Source: Enterovibrio norvegicus DSM 15893
GTDB lineage: Bacteria; Pseudomonadota; Gammaproteobacteria; Enterobacterales; Vibrionaceae
NCBI RefSeq assembly: GCF_900115495.1
Contig: NZ_FOWR01000025.1
Span: 1-64,000, forward strand
DNA length: 64,000 nt
Reading direction: 5' to 3'
The notes beneath the pieces were generated by a model, which saw only the letters and a program-made list of their open reading frames with translations, ran no database searches and was not told the DNA's origin. Numbering within the stretch: the first letter of the stretch is position 1; each line of letters opens with the position of its first letter. Below, piece after piece: positions 30,307-39,407 of the stretch. Position numbers and translations under genes: made by a program.

Positions 30307-31338
30307 CTATTTTGATGCCGTCACTATGCTTTCTTTCTCATCAAGTTGGTCTTTTTGCGGCTCGAATTGTGGTGACACCTCTGAGGCGAGTTGAACCTGT
30401 GTTGCCACCATGTTTTCCATGATCTTCACCAAGCTTGCCCAGTTCACCTTCTTCTCTTCTTCGAACAGCGATTCAAAGTTATCAGGTGTCCATGCAATAA
30501 AGCGCTTGGGGTTCAACGCGCGGCCAAGGAAGCGCACTTCATAGTGAAGGTGAGGGCCCGTTGATAAACCTGTGTTACCAGACCAACCAATCAAGTCGCC
30601 TTTTTTCACAAAATTCCCCGTGTTCACATTGAATTTATCAAGGTGAGCGTAAAGCGTCATAAAGCCAAAGGCATGGTCAATTTTCAGCATGTTACCGTAC
30701 CCTTTCTTACGGCTTGGGCGTTTATATTCCACCACGCCGTCTGCGGGCGCATAAACCGGGGTGCCAATGTCCGCAGTGAGATCGAGCCCAAGGTGGAATT
30801 TCTTATTGCCCGTCACGGGGTGAGTACGAGAACCATAACCGGAAGAGCGACGATAACTTTCAATCGGCTGACCGCTTGGTATGAGCTGCAACATGGTGGA
30901 GCGAACCGCTGAGTTTATCGCTGCGACATCCAAACGCTGTGCCAGCGGTGCATCGTTGTCGGTTTCTTTTTCAAGGCCAAGCACTTCTTCAACCGTTGAT
31001 ACGCGCTTGGTCAGGTAATCCAGTTGGTTATCTTTGTCTTCGATGGTTTGCGCGTACTCTTCTTCTTTATTGCTGATCAACTGCTCAAGTTGTTGGCGCT
31101 TTTGTTTTAGCGTTTCAAGTTGGCCTACCAGTTCCGAGCTTTGTTCCGTCATGTTCTGAAGGGTCAGCTCGGCGGTTTCTGAACGATGGCTCAGGTAATA
31201 GATCGCCGCAATGCTGGCGGCAATGCCCGTCACCAGAATGACCAAAAAGATGAGAAGGGCTTTTTTAAGCCAAGGGGACATCACATAGTGACGCGACCCA
31301 TTGGCATGAGAGACAGCAATTCGAATGTTGTGTGGCAT
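30307..31338 (-). CDS. Membrane-anchored M23 (LytM) peptidase with coiled coil
   Basis: This is a 343-residue protein with one N-terminal TM helix (about 28-50) and a periplasmic coiled coil (about 55-118). A LytM/M23 domain spans about 165-270. The zinc motifs HLGLD and HLHYEV are intact and preceded by YGSRTHPVTG, so it is probably an active cell-wall endopeptidase or an activator-like relative. Such proteins remodel peptidoglycan during growth or division. It lies immediately downstream of a small PilZ gene on the same strand (45-base gap), suggesting co-transcription. The physiological role here is not known. Confidence 0.88.
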   Translation of the reverse strand: MPHNIRIAVSHANGSRHYVMSPWLKKALLIFLVILVTGIAASIAAIYYLSHRSETAELTLQNMTEQSSELVGQLETLKQKRQQLEQLISNKEEEYAQTIEDKDNQLDYLTKRVSTVEEVLGLEKETDNDAPLAQRLDVAAINSAVRSTMLQLIPSGQPIESYRRSSGYGSRTHPVTGNKKFHLGLDLTADIGTPVYAPADGVVEYKRPSRKKGYGNMLKIDHAFGFMTLYAHLDKFNVNTGNFVKKGDLIGWSGNTGLSTGPHLHYEVRFLGRALNPKRFIAWTPDNFESLFEEEKKVNWASLVKIMENMVATQVQLASEVSPQFEPQKDQLDEKESIVTASK

Positions 31339-31383
31339 GTGACTACTACTTTATGTACGTATGCGCAGCGAGCAAAAAAAGGA

Positions 31384-31755
31384 TTATACGATATCTTTCA
31401 TATCGGTGAGTTGTGCTAATTCTCGATGAAGCAAATCATCATTGCCAACGTTTAATTCAACGAGGCGTTTTAGGTGGCTGGCACTGTCGATATCGATGTG
31501 TACGATTTTACAGCAAAGCAGGCCATCGACCTCTTGAACCACGTCAACATCCATATCAATGCTGATCTCAGATTCATGAAGTTGGAAGTGAACATTGTAT
31601 TCCTGTGCGCTTTCCATTTGCCAGTGTGTAGGAGCTTCTAGCAGTGCGCCTTTTAGTGATAAATCTAAAATCTTTGTGTCCCATGCACCATCGCCGTGTT
31701 TCATGGTGGCGGGCGCTCGGTATACAACGCGAGAAAATTGTCGACGTTCTGCCAT
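31384..31755 (-). CDS. Single-domain PilZ protein
   Basis: This 123-residue protein is made almost entirely of one PilZ domain. The c-di-GMP-binding motifs are RQFSR (residues 5-9) and DLSLKG (about 31-36). It probably acts as a small c-di-GMP-responsive adaptor. GAGGAC precedes the ATG. It is directly upstream of the M23 peptidase, so a link between c-di-GMP and cell-wall remodelling is possible but not shown. It is shorter than YcgR-type proteins and lacks their YcgR-N domain. Confidence 0.85.
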   Translation of the reverse strand: MAERRQFSRVVYRAPATMKHGDGAWDTKILDLSLKGALLEAPTHWQMESAQEYNVHFQLHESEISIDMDVDVVQEVDGLLCCKIVHIDIDSASHLKRLVELNVGNDDLLHRELAQLTDMKDIV

Positions 31756-31947
31756 AACTTATGTCCTCGGAGGCGTTGTCTTGCCTCAGATTTGTTACAC
31801 CATACTATGAAACTCTTTACACCAGTGTAGGTGAGACGCACCTATAACTCTACTCTTGCTTGTCTCGAGCGTGATGCACGGCGCGTGTTAGTGATAATAC
31901 GCTCAATGATATTGTGCAGATCTGTTATATCCGACTGTGAAACAAAA

Positions 31948-31976
31948 AGAAAAAGGGCCACCGAAGTGACCCTTTT
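31948..31976 (-). terminator. Terminator after ettA
   Basis: On the minus strand AAAAGGGTCAC pairs with GTGGCCCTTTTT around TTCG, with one G-U pair, followed by a T run. Confidence 0.8.
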
Positions 31977-31995
31977 ACGTACATCATGCCCAATA

Positions 31996-33663
31996 TTACT
32001 TGGTGACACGCTTGTACTTCATGCGGTGCGGTTGGGCTGCTTGTGCGCCCAACGTTTGCTTCAACCACTCGCTGTATTCGTTGTAGTTACCTTCGAAGAA
32101 GTTCACTTTACCTTCGTCGCGGTAATCAAGAATATGGGTAGCGATACGGTCAAGGAACCAACGGTCGTGCGAGATAACCATGGCACAGCCTGGGAATTCC
32201 AGCAGTGCTTCTTCTAATGCACGTAGGGTTTCTACGTCCAAGTCATTGGTTGGTTCATCCAGCAGCAATACGTTGCCACCTGATTTAAGCAGTTTCGCCA
32301 AGTGAACACGGTTACGCTCACCACCTGACAAATCACCGATGCGTTTTTGTTGATCGCTGCCTTTGAAGTTGAAGCGCGAGCAGTACGCACGTGCTGGAAG
32401 CTCAAAGTTGTGGATACGGATAATTTCCGCACCTTCAGAGATCTCTTGGTACACGGTGTTTGAATCCGTCATGCTGTCACGGAACTGTTCAACCGATGCC
32501 AGTTGCACGGTTTCACCCAGCTCGATGGTGCCGCTGTCGGGTTGCTCAGTGCCACTCAACATCTTGAACAGGGTTGATTTACCCGCACCGTTCGCACCGA
32601 TGATGCCGACGATTGCACCTTTTGGCACGCTGAATGACAAGTCATCAATCAACACGCGATCACCAAATGATTTGGTCAGATTGTTGATTTCGATAACTTT
32701 ATCACCAAGACGCAGACCCGGCGGAATGAACAGCTCATTGGTTTCGTTACGGCGTTGGTGTTCGCTGTTGTTCAGCTCTTCAAAGCGCGCCATACGTGCT
32801 TTAGACTTTGACTGACGGCCTTTAGGATTCTGACGAACCCACTCAAGTTCTTTCTCGATGGTCTTCTGGCGAGCACTTTCTTGCGACGATTCTTGTTGTA
32901 GACGCGCATCTTTTTGCTCAAGCCATGAGGTGTAGTTACCTTCCCATGGGATACCTTCACCACGGTCAAGCTCTAGGATCCAGCCAGCAGCGTTGTCCAA
33001 GAAGTAACGGTCGTGCGTGATAGCCACAACGGTACCGTTGTAATCCACCAAGAAACGCTCCAACCAACCCACAGATTCTGCATCCAAGTGGTTCGTTGGT
33101 TCGTCAAGAAGCAACATGTCAGGTTTTTCTAGCAGAAGACGACAGATAGCAACACGACGACGCTCACCACCAGACAGGTGCTTAATTTTCGCATCCCATT
33201 CTGGCAAACGCAGTGCGTCAGCAGCGCGCTCAAGGGCGTTATCAAGATTGTGGCCGTCTTTAGCTTGGATCAGCGCTTCCAGTTCGCCTTGCTCTTTTGC
33301 AAGGGCATCGAAGTCTGCATCAGGTTCTGCGTACGCCGCGTAAACTGCGTCTAGACGAGAAAGTGCACCCGCAACATCCGCCACCGCTTCTTCTACGGTT
33401 TCACGAACGGTTTTTTCTTCATCCAGTTTTGGTTCCTGAGGCAGGTAACCCACTTTGATGCCAGGTTGTGCACGTGCTTCACCTTCGATATCGGTATCGA
33501 TACCCGCCATGATGCGAAGAAGGGTGGATTTACCTGCACCGTTTAGACCCAATACGCCGATTTTGGCGCCAGGGAAAAAGCACAGAGAGATGTCTTTCAG
33601 GATCTGACGCTTCGGTGGCACAATTTTGCCAACGCGCGACATGGTATAAACGTACTCAGCCAT
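31996..33663 (-). CDS. ettA: Energy-dependent translational throttle A (ABC-F ATPase)
   Basis: This soluble ABC-F protein of 555 residues binds the ribosomal E site and gates entry into elongation according to ATP/ADP ratio. It has two ABC domains (Walker A GLNGAGKST and GANGAGKST, signatures LSGGERRRV and LSGGERNRV) joined by the P-site tRNA interaction linker. The start at 33663 gives MAEYVYTM, matching the E. coli EttA N-terminus and its 555-residue length; an upstream start would add 17 residues without support. It lies between radA and slt as in related genomes. Confidence 0.96.
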   Translation of the reverse strand: MAEYVYTMSRVGKIVPPKRQILKDISLCFFPGAKIGVLGLNGAGKSTLLRIMAGIDTDIEGEARAQPGIKVGYLPQEPKLDEEKTVRETVEEAVADVAGALSRLDAVYAAYAEPDADFDALAKEQGELEALIQAKDGHNLDNALERAADALRLPEWDAKIKHLSGGERRRVAICRLLLEKPDMLLLDEPTNHLDAESVGWLERFLVDYNGTVVAITHDRYFLDNAAGWILELDRGEGIPWEGNYTSWLEQKDARLQQESSQESARQKTIEKELEWVRQNPKGRQSKSKARMARFEELNNSEHQRRNETNELFIPPGLRLGDKVIEINNLTKSFGDRVLIDDLSFSVPKGAIVGIIGANGAGKSTLFKMLSGTEQPDSGTIELGETVQLASVEQFRDSMTDSNTVYQEISEGAEIIRIHNFELPARAYCSRFNFKGSDQQKRIGDLSGGERNRVHLAKLLKSGGNVLLLDEPTNDLDVETLRALEEALLEFPGCAMVISHDRWFLDRIATHILDYRDEGKVNFFEGNYNEYSEWLKQTLGAQAAQPHRMKYKRVTK

Positions 33664-33931
33664 TTCTGCTCGCGTTCTCTTGTCACATAAAAGGCTTATT
33701 CTATCCCAATCCACCCCAAGTTGCAGGTATCAAAGACGTAAATAGAACTTGAAACCGCCTGAGGAATGTCGATGAAAAGGGAACCATTTTTGCATTGAGA
33801 TTACCAATTAGCAGGATGCGGCAAAAAATGCGGGACATTTGAGGCTCTAAGCCTGCGCGCTTCTTTCTGTTAAACGCTTCACTTTGACGCATTCAGCAAC
33901 AGTTAAATAGGGGCATTTGTGCCGACAGTTT

Positions 33932-33986
33932 GGTATATACCCAAGTTACCTGACATCAAGCATCTTTAGGATTCTTGGGTATATCC
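33932..33986. repeat. Inverted repeat ATATACCCAAG / CTTGGGTATAT
   Basis: Two perfect 11-base arms (33935-33945 and 33974-33984) flank 28 bases in the 480-base ettA-slt gap. Sequences of this kind (ggtatatacccaagttacc) are, from general knowledge, frequent interspersed repeats in Vibrionaceae. A degenerate fragment is seen near 47038. The rest of the gap holds only a possible slt promoter (TATAAG at 34102). Confidence 0.6.
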
Positions 33987-34143
33987 CCTTAAACGACCGT
34001 GGTATGAAGGTGTCTGACTTTGTGGCGTGACATTGCCAGAAAGGGCATGGGTCACAGATACAATTAAACTCAGTGAAATCTGAATCTTTGCGCGGTTTAG
34101 GTATAAGCTAAATGAACAGGTGCGCCTTGGAGAAGCATACGGA

Positions 34144-36129
34144 ATGCTATCAACAAAAAAATCAATAATTACAAACGCCTATTATAAATCGCTTAGCGCG
34201 ATGTCTCGTTCGATTTCAACCAAAATGCTGCCTGCCAGTTTGATGGCGTTGACGATGGTTTCGACGTCGTCTTATGCCTTAACGCTAGATGAAAAACGTG
34301 CGCGCTATGAGTCAGCGATATCTGCCATAGAAGGCAATAACCTGGCGGAGTTTACACGCCTCAAAAACAGTATTTCAGATTATCCGCTTTATCCGTATTT
34401 GGACTATCGCAGCTTTTCACGTTCGTTGAACTCGGCGTCGATGAATGACGTTCAGCAGTTTGAAAAAACCTATGCTGACTTGCCTTTTACGCGCTCCATT
34501 CGCGCGAGGTATTTGAGTACATTGGCGGCGAAAGGACAGTGGAAAACCTTGCTGACGTATCAAAAGACGTTGCCGCGTGGCGAGAGCTACCAATGCCAAT
34601 ATTATTTTGCCCATAGCCAAGCGGGTGATAAAGCCCTTGCGCTGTCTGGCGCTAAATCGCTTTACCTCTCAGGCTCGTCGGTTGATAACGCCTGTGACCC
34701 GCTATTTAGCTTCCTTGAAGACAATGGGAAATTGAACAACGACCTGATCTTAGAACGCATGTTGTTGGTGTTTGATAAGCGCAATGTTGCCTTAATGCGC
34801 TACCTCAATAAGCAATTGACTGGATCAGCAAAAGCACGCGGCGAACAAATTCAAGATTTGTACGATAAGCCTCAAAGCGTGTCAGATTTCTCGAAGAAAA
34901 ACAAAGTAACACCGTTTAATCAGCGTCTTACGCGTTTAGCGTTTGAGCGCCTTGCTCGCATTGATTCCAAAGAAGCCGTCGCGCAGTTTACGCGCACCGT
35001 GGAAGGGCAACATTACACGCGCCATGTTCGCCAAGAAATGGCCGATTTTGTGGCAAGTCGCTTGATGAGTACCGATGACGAGACCTTGGCGACGTGGCGA
35101 GATAGCAAGCTCAAGACCACGCAAAATCCGTCGCTGCTCGATCGCCGTATTCGTGTGTCATTACTGAGCGCGGATTGGAAAGGCGTTAACCTTTGGTTAG
35201 GTAAGCTTTCAGCGGAAGAAGCGAAAAACCTCAAATGGCAATACTGGAAAGCCCGTGTTGCGTTAGAGCTTGGCAATAAAGCGGCGGCAGAAAAAGGGTT
35301 TGCTGCCATGCTGGGCGAGCGCAATTTCTACAGTGTGGCTGCCGCTTCACACCTGAATGCGGCAATCACTATTCCTCAGCAACACACACCGCTTGATAGC
35401 GCAAAAATTGTGCCGTTCCAATCAACATTGGATCGCGTTGATGAGCTTCTTGCGTTAGACAAGCTCACTGCGGCGCGTCGTGAATGGCGTCATCTGTTGA
35501 ATGGCGCGACTCAAGAGCAAAAAGCCATGCTGGCAGCTTATGCGTCTCAGCATAAGTGGCATCATCTGTCTGTGCAGGCCACGATTGCTGGCAAGCTCTG
35601 GGGACATTTGGAATACCGTTTCCCATTGGCCCATCGTTGGTGGTTTGAATTTTTCAGCAAAGAGCGCCAAGTCCCCCTAACGACATTGCTGGCGTTATCT
35701 CGTCAGGAAAGTGCGTTTTACACCAATGCAGTATCACCCGTGGGGGCGCGTGGCTTGATGCAACTTATGCCTGCGACAGCGCGAGAAACCTCGAAGAAAT
35801 TGGGTTTCAATTATCGCGGTACGAAAAGCTTGAGTGATCCGGGGGTGAACATTCGACTTGGCAGTGGTTATCTCAGCATGATGCTCGATCGCTTTGATGA
35901 AAACCGTATCTTGGCGTTTGCAGCTTACAACGCTGGCCCGCACCGCGTGACGCGTTGGTTGGAACGATCTGATGGCAACCTGGATGCCATTTCGTTTATT
36001 GAAGCGATTCCTTTCAGAGAAACACGTGGTTATGTTCAGAACGTGCTGATGTATGACATCTATTACAGCAAATTGCTTGGACAACCGATGCAATTTTTAA
36101 CCACTGGTGAGCAAGGCTACCAATATTAA
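34144..36129 (+). CDS. slt: Soluble lytic murein transglycosylase
   Basis: This periplasmic exo-lytic transglycosylase of about 661 residues cleaves the MurNAc-GlcNAc bond to form 1,6-anhydro products. A signal peptide is followed by a long alpha-superhelical U and L region, then the C-terminal SLT goose-lysozyme-like domain. In it lie SRQESAFYTNAVSPVGARG (catalytic Glu in RQESA), LMQLMPATA and AAYNAGP. I place the start at the ATG at 34144, though 34201 (MSRSIST, closer to the signal core) and GTG at 34120 remain possible; ribosome sites are weak for all. It precedes trpR as in E. coli and Vibrio. Confidence 0.93.
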   Translation: MLSTKKSIITNAYYKSLSAMSRSISTKMLPASLMALTMVSTSSYALTLDEKRARYESAISAIEGNNLAEFTRLKNSISDYPLYPYLDYRSFSRSLNSASMNDVQQFEKTYADLPFTRSIRARYLSTLAAKGQWKTLLTYQKTLPRGESYQCQYYFAHSQAGDKALALSGAKSLYLSGSSVDNACDPLFSFLEDNGKLNNDLILERMLLVFDKRNVALMRYLNKQLTGSAKARGEQIQDLYDKPQSVSDFSKKNKVTPFNQRLTRLAFERLARIDSKEAVAQFTRTVEGQHYTRHVRQEMADFVASRLMSTDDETLATWRDSKLKTTQNPSLLDRRIRVSLLSADWKGVNLWLGKLSAEEAKNLKWQYWKARVALELGNKAAAEKGFAAMLGERNFYSVAAASHLNAAITIPQQHTPLDSAKIVPFQSTLDRVDELLALDKLTAARREWRHLLNGATQEQKAMLAAYASQHKWHHLSVQATIAGKLWGHLEYRFPLAHRWWFEFFSKERQVPLTTLLALSRQESAFYTNAVSPVGARGLMQLMPATARETSKKLGFNYRGTKSLSDPGVNIRLGSGYLSMMLDRFDENRILAFAAYNAGPHRVTRWLERSDGNLDAISFIEAIPFRETRGYVQNVLMYDIYYSKLLGQPMQFLTTGEQGYQY

Positions 36130-36135
36130 CATTAA

Positions 36136-36212
36136 TGCCCGCCCTCTGATTCGTGACCTGCTTAACCGATTAGTGGGTACTCAATGAGAGGGGCGGGCGT
36201 TTTCTTTTTATC
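36136..36212 (+). terminator. Probable terminator after slt
   Basis: GCCCGCCCTCT pairs with AGAGGGGCGGGC (one bulge) across a loop of about 36 bases, followed by TTTTCTTTTT. The long loop makes this less certain. Confidence 0.5.
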
Positions 36213-36408
36213 GCTCAACACTGTTGTTAACCTTCTTATCCCCGTGTGTTTTCAAGGAAATATCATTCCTTAAACATTTAGGGTATGAATGCGTTTTAGC
36301 GATATTGAATGTTTGAGTGGCACACGCGCTGTGCGTACAATGTTTGTGTGAAAGCCATTATGCTCATGATTTGAGTATAAGTAACGGGCATCAATGCATG
36401 AGGTAGCA

Positions 36409-36702
36409 ATGGAAAACACACCTGAGTATTCAGACTGGCAAGAAGTTCTCACTCTTATCCACCGTGCGATCGATGCGGGCCACGAAGAAAAACTGTTGAA
36501 AATGCTGCTTACCCAAGACGAGCGAGACACGCTTGTTACCCGCGTAAACATCGTTAATGAGTTATTGAAAGGCGAGATCAGCCAGCGTCAGCTTAGCCAA
36601 ATGCTGGGTGTGGGCGTCGCAACCATCACTCGCGGATCGAACGAATTGAAGCAATTTGATGAGTCGGAAAAAGCGTGGCTGGTGGAGTTGTTGAAGAAAT
36701 AG
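36409..36702 (+). CDS. trpR: Trp operon repressor
   Basis: This all-helical repressor of about 97 residues dimerises and binds operator DNA when tryptophan is bound. The helix-turn-helix segment ISQRQLSQMLGVGVATITRGSN and the preceding LLTQDERDTLVTR tryptophan-pocket helices are conserved. The ATG at 36409 has GAGG seven bases upstream, and the length then agrees with family members; a start at 36394 would add five residues. It sits between slt and yjjX, the usual location. I did not see a classical TrpR operator upstream. Confidence 0.93.
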   Translation: MENTPEYSDWQEVLTLIHRAIDAGHEEKLLKMLLTQDERDTLVTRVNIVNELLKGEISQRQLSQMLGVGVATITRGSNELKQFDESEKAWLVELLKK

Positions 36703-36798
36703 GGGGGAAGAAAGGTTCTAGGAAGAGCAGGTCCTCGATCCTAGGAAAAGCAAAAGCGAAAAGCTTGACGCCATTTCAGACCTTCAAAGAATCTTTGC

Positions 36799-36917
36799 AG
36801 GACCCAGGACCCAGGACCCAGGACCCAGGACCCAGGACCCAGGACCCAGGACCCAGGACCCAGGACCCAGGACCCAGGACCCAGGACACAGGACCCAGGA
36901 CCCAGGACCCAGGACCG
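36799..36917. repeat. Heptanucleotide array AGGACCC x17
   Basis: Seventeen tandem seven-base units fill the convergent gap between trpR and yjjX. Fifteen read AGGACCC, one AGGACAC (36883) and the last AGGACCG. It encodes no gene; the two reading directions simply give Pro/Gly-rich phantom translations. Confidence 0.95.
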
Positions 36918-36931
36918 CATTTTTTTCCCTA

Positions 36932-37468
36932 TCACTCCTCCGGAAACAACGCAGGATGGATAAACGGGATCAGCGCCAACACCAAGGCTTGATGGTAGAC
37001 CGAGCTTCGAGTGAGTAAGTGTCCGGTAAGCATGCCAATAGCCCCGCCTTTTTGCTTCACGTTTTCTTCGTTAAACATTTCATCCATCACATCACCCAGT
37101 TCTTTGCCTGCTTCAATGCCTTTAATGGCGGCAGGTGGCAAGGGGAGAGAGGCTGAGCGGGCTTCGCCAGTTCGATGTTTTCCGTCGATGTTTGCGCTTT
37201 CAATCACCATCCATGCAAACGTGAAAGGGTTGTCTAGCCCGGCTTCCACACCCACATAAAAATCCCCTTCAACGATCGCTTTTGCGTTTCTTACTCGATT
37301 ACGGGCGCCCGCCAAGGTTTCTTCGCTGGTCATGGGTTGATCGGGCACATCGCTGGACACGGATACACCTTGAAAGGTCATGTCTTGTTCTGGAAAAACG
37401 GCGCGAAACGCGGTGTCTACTGCTGCAATTTTGGCAGGGTTAAGCGAAGTAACAATAACGGTGGTCAT
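36932..37468 (-). CDS. yjjX: Inosine/xanthosine triphosphatase
   Basis: This 178-residue NTPase of the YjjX/NTPase_I-T family removes non-canonical ITP and XTP from the nucleotide pool. The N-terminal SLNPAKIAAV nucleotide-binding segment, the GARNRV helix and YVGVEAGL are typical. It is slightly longer than E. coli YjjX by a short C-terminal extension. It lies on the minus strand, 32 bases downstream of the sterol desaturase-family gene, so the two may be co-transcribed. It converges on trpR across a repeat array. Confidence 0.92.
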   Translation of the reverse strand: MTTVIVTSLNPAKIAAVDTAFRAVFPEQDMTFQGVSVSSDVPDQPMTSEETLAGARNRVRNAKAIVEGDFYVGVEAGLDNPFTFAWMVIESANIDGKHRTGEARSASLPLPPAAIKGIEAGKELGDVMDEMFNEENVKQKGGAIGMLTGHLLTRSSVYHQALVLALIPFIHPALFPEE

Positions 37469-37500
37469 GGGCGGTACTTTCCTAACGGTGGTGATGATGG

Positions 37501-38355
37501 CTAAAGTGTCGAGTTGTTTTGCTCGTTTGATGGCTCAGAAGATAATGTTTTATTGCGTGTAAAAGGCATGCGGAGTAGACCAAACAACCAGACCACATGT
37601 TTTTCTTCTCGCACGTAGGATAAGCCAATGGTCATGCCGTAGTGCCCCTCGTCAGGTTGAGCGCGATACGTGTTAAACAGACGATCCCAAATAGCCAGAT
37701 TAAACCCAAAGTTTGAGTCCGACTCATGGCGATGAATGGAGTGATGAACGCGGTGCATGTCTGGCGTCACAACAAACCATCGCACCACCTTGTCGATTGA
37801 ATGCGGCAAGGCAACGTTGCTGTGATTAAACAACGCCATACCGCTAAGAATGATTTCAAACAGGATCACGGCAACCACTGGCGCGCCGAGTAACGCAATA
37901 GCTGCCAACTTGATCAACATGGAAAGCAAAATTTCAAGGGTATGGAATCGTGCGCCAGAGGTGACGTCTAAATCTCGGTCAGCATGATGTACGGCATGCA
38001 GTCGCCATAAAAGAGGGACGGTGTGGAAAAGGCGGTGTTGGAACCAGATGATGCCATCTAACGCGACAATGCTAATTAGCACGGCAATGCCATGAGAGAT
38101 CTCGAAAAAGTGAAATAAGCCGATGCCATTGGCTTGGCACCAAGCGGCAAAACCCGCCGCTGCAACGGGGAAGATGATGCGTAATGCGATCGTGTTAAAT
38201 ACCATCAACGAAATGTTGTTCAGCCAGCGTTTTGCTTTACTGACGGAAAGAAGACGCTTAGGAAAGAGCCACTCGAATGCCGCCATCATGATGAAGATGG
38301 AGAAAAAAGAAAACAAACGAAACACCGTTTCGTGAGATTCGATATAGCTCAGCAC
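37501..38355 (-). CDS. Fatty acid hydroxylase / sterol desaturase family membrane protein
   Basis: This integral membrane di-iron enzyme of about 284 residues has four to five TM helices. The histidine clusters HRLFH, HAVHH and HRVHHSIH are those of the fatty acid hydroxylase superfamily (PF04116). The substrate in bacteria is generally unknown; lipid hydroxylation is likely. I prefer the GTG at 38355, because AAGGAGAG lies seven bases upstream and the sequence upstream (to 38436) gives a charged N-terminus unlike the family. It precedes yjjX on the same strand. Confidence 0.85.
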   Translation of the reverse strand: MLSYIESHETVFRLFSFFSIFIMMAAFEWLFPKRLLSVSKAKRWLNNISLMVFNTIALRIIFPVAAAGFAAWCQANGIGLFHFFEISHGIAVLISIVALDGIIWFQHRLFHTVPLLWRLHAVHHADRDLDVTSGARFHTLEILLSMLIKLAAIALLGAPVVAVILFEIILSGMALFNHSNVALPHSIDKVVRWFVVTPDMHRVHHSIHRHESDSNFGFNLAIWDRLFNTYRAQPDEGHYGMTIGLSYVREEKHVVWLFGLLRMPFTRNKTLSSEPSNEQNNSTL

Positions 38356-38598
38356 ACTCTCTCCTTGATATAGCTTCGGGCAGCATTTGTGGCGATTTTC
38401 TTCTGTATTATCGGCTTCTGATTTAAGCGACGCCACTTCAGAGCCCTTGCCTTGAAAAAAGCCTCACAAACTGCTGTAAAAAATCATCATCAAAGGTCAG
38501 TAGACCCAATAGTCAGATTATCACATTTCAATGTGTAACATTACGGGATGGTTTCGCATGAGGTTTACTGGGTGCAGAGCAGCGATAACATCAGGATC

Positions 38599-38637
38599 AG
38601 AAAAAACGCTCTCATCCGGTCAAGGAGGAGAGCGTTT
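38599..38637 (-). terminator. Terminator after the spondin-domain operon
   Basis: AAACGCTCTC pairs perfectly with GAGAGCGTTT over a 14-base loop; on the minus strand it ends in TTTTTT. The remaining bases of the 376-base gap show no further gene. Confidence 0.8.
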
Positions 38638-38731
38638 GGAACATCAAGTTCGGCTAGATGAAAACCTGATGTTACCGCTCAGACACGTCAATGGGAGGCT
38701 AGGACGTCTCTGGCGTTCACTGTTACTCGAA

Positions 38732-39394
38732 CTACCACACTCGAGTAATCGTGACTTTCGCGCCCGGGTTGAGGAAGCGATGACGGTATGACAATGCTGA
38801 ATCACTCAAACCATCATCCGCAGACAGCACGCCGGGATGAATGCGAATACGATCGACATCATCACGTTCCGCATTAAAGCCTTCTCCGCCGCCTGCTGGG
38901 CCGGGAATGGCAGATGCAGCTTCGTCATTGGCTTCTGTTCCTGCATCCCAAACAGGGATGTTGAATGACATGCTCTGGCCAGGTTTGATTTTCCTCAGGT
39001 TGATGCCTGTTTCAGCCACGATGGCGTCATTGGTGTTCACAAACATAGAAGCCACAGACAAGTATTGGGTGCTCTTACGCGAGACGTATACCGTGAACTC
39101 CTCTGATGCGCCCGGTGGCAATGCGCCTTCGCCAGAGAAGGTTTCTCCGACTTTTCGATTGTCTTCGTAAGCCAGTACACCACTGTTATCACCGCCTTCG
39201 GCCAATTTCTCCAACGCGACGGAAACAGGTTGGCCTGTTTCGAACAAGGTGAACTGCTTCTTGTGTGTAATCAGGGTAACGGGAGACATAGGCTGCGCGT
39301 CAGTGAGGTTTTCCACCGTCACTTTGTACTCTTTTTGCAGCGGACATCCCGCAAGGATCAGTGCCGTTAGGCCAACAAGGGATAAGCGAAACAT
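38732..39394 (-). CDS. Spondin-domain lipoprotein
   Basis: This 220-residue protein has a lipoprotein signal (LILAGC, Cys near 17), followed by a single spondin_N-type domain. Its features are YKVTVENLTDAQPMSPV, LAEGGDNSGV, ASMFVNTNDAIV, DAGTEANDEAAS and an IHPG...H.RFLNPGAKVTITR ending. Spondin domains are known from eukaryotic matrix proteins, and bacterial members are secreted proteins of unknown function. It lies 13 bases downstream of a paralogue, with GGGAGGG before its ATG, so the pair is an operon. The first copy appears exported and soluble and this one lipid-anchored. Confidence 0.82.
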   Translation of the reverse strand: MFRLSLVGLTALILAGCPLQKEYKVTVENLTDAQPMSPVTLITHKKQFTLFETGQPVSVALEKLAEGGDNSGVLAYEDNRKVGETFSGEGALPPGASEEFTVYVSRKSTQYLSVASMFVNTNDAIVAETGINLRKIKPGQSMSFNIPVWDAGTEANDEAASAIPGPAGGGEGFNAERDDVDRIRIHPGVLSADDGLSDSALSYRHRFLNPGAKVTITRVW

Positions 39395-39407
39395 AGTCAG
39401 CCCTCCC

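Noticed and set aside
36741-36992. Open frames on both strands through the AGGACCC array
   Set aside because: They are a by-product of the seven-base repeat, which stays open in several frames and gives only repeated Pro/Gly/Thr/Gln or Leu/Gly/Ser/Trp units.
37380-37562. Plus-strand frame across the yjjX/desaturase junction
   Set aside because: It is antisense to two well-supported genes and has no ribosome site of note.
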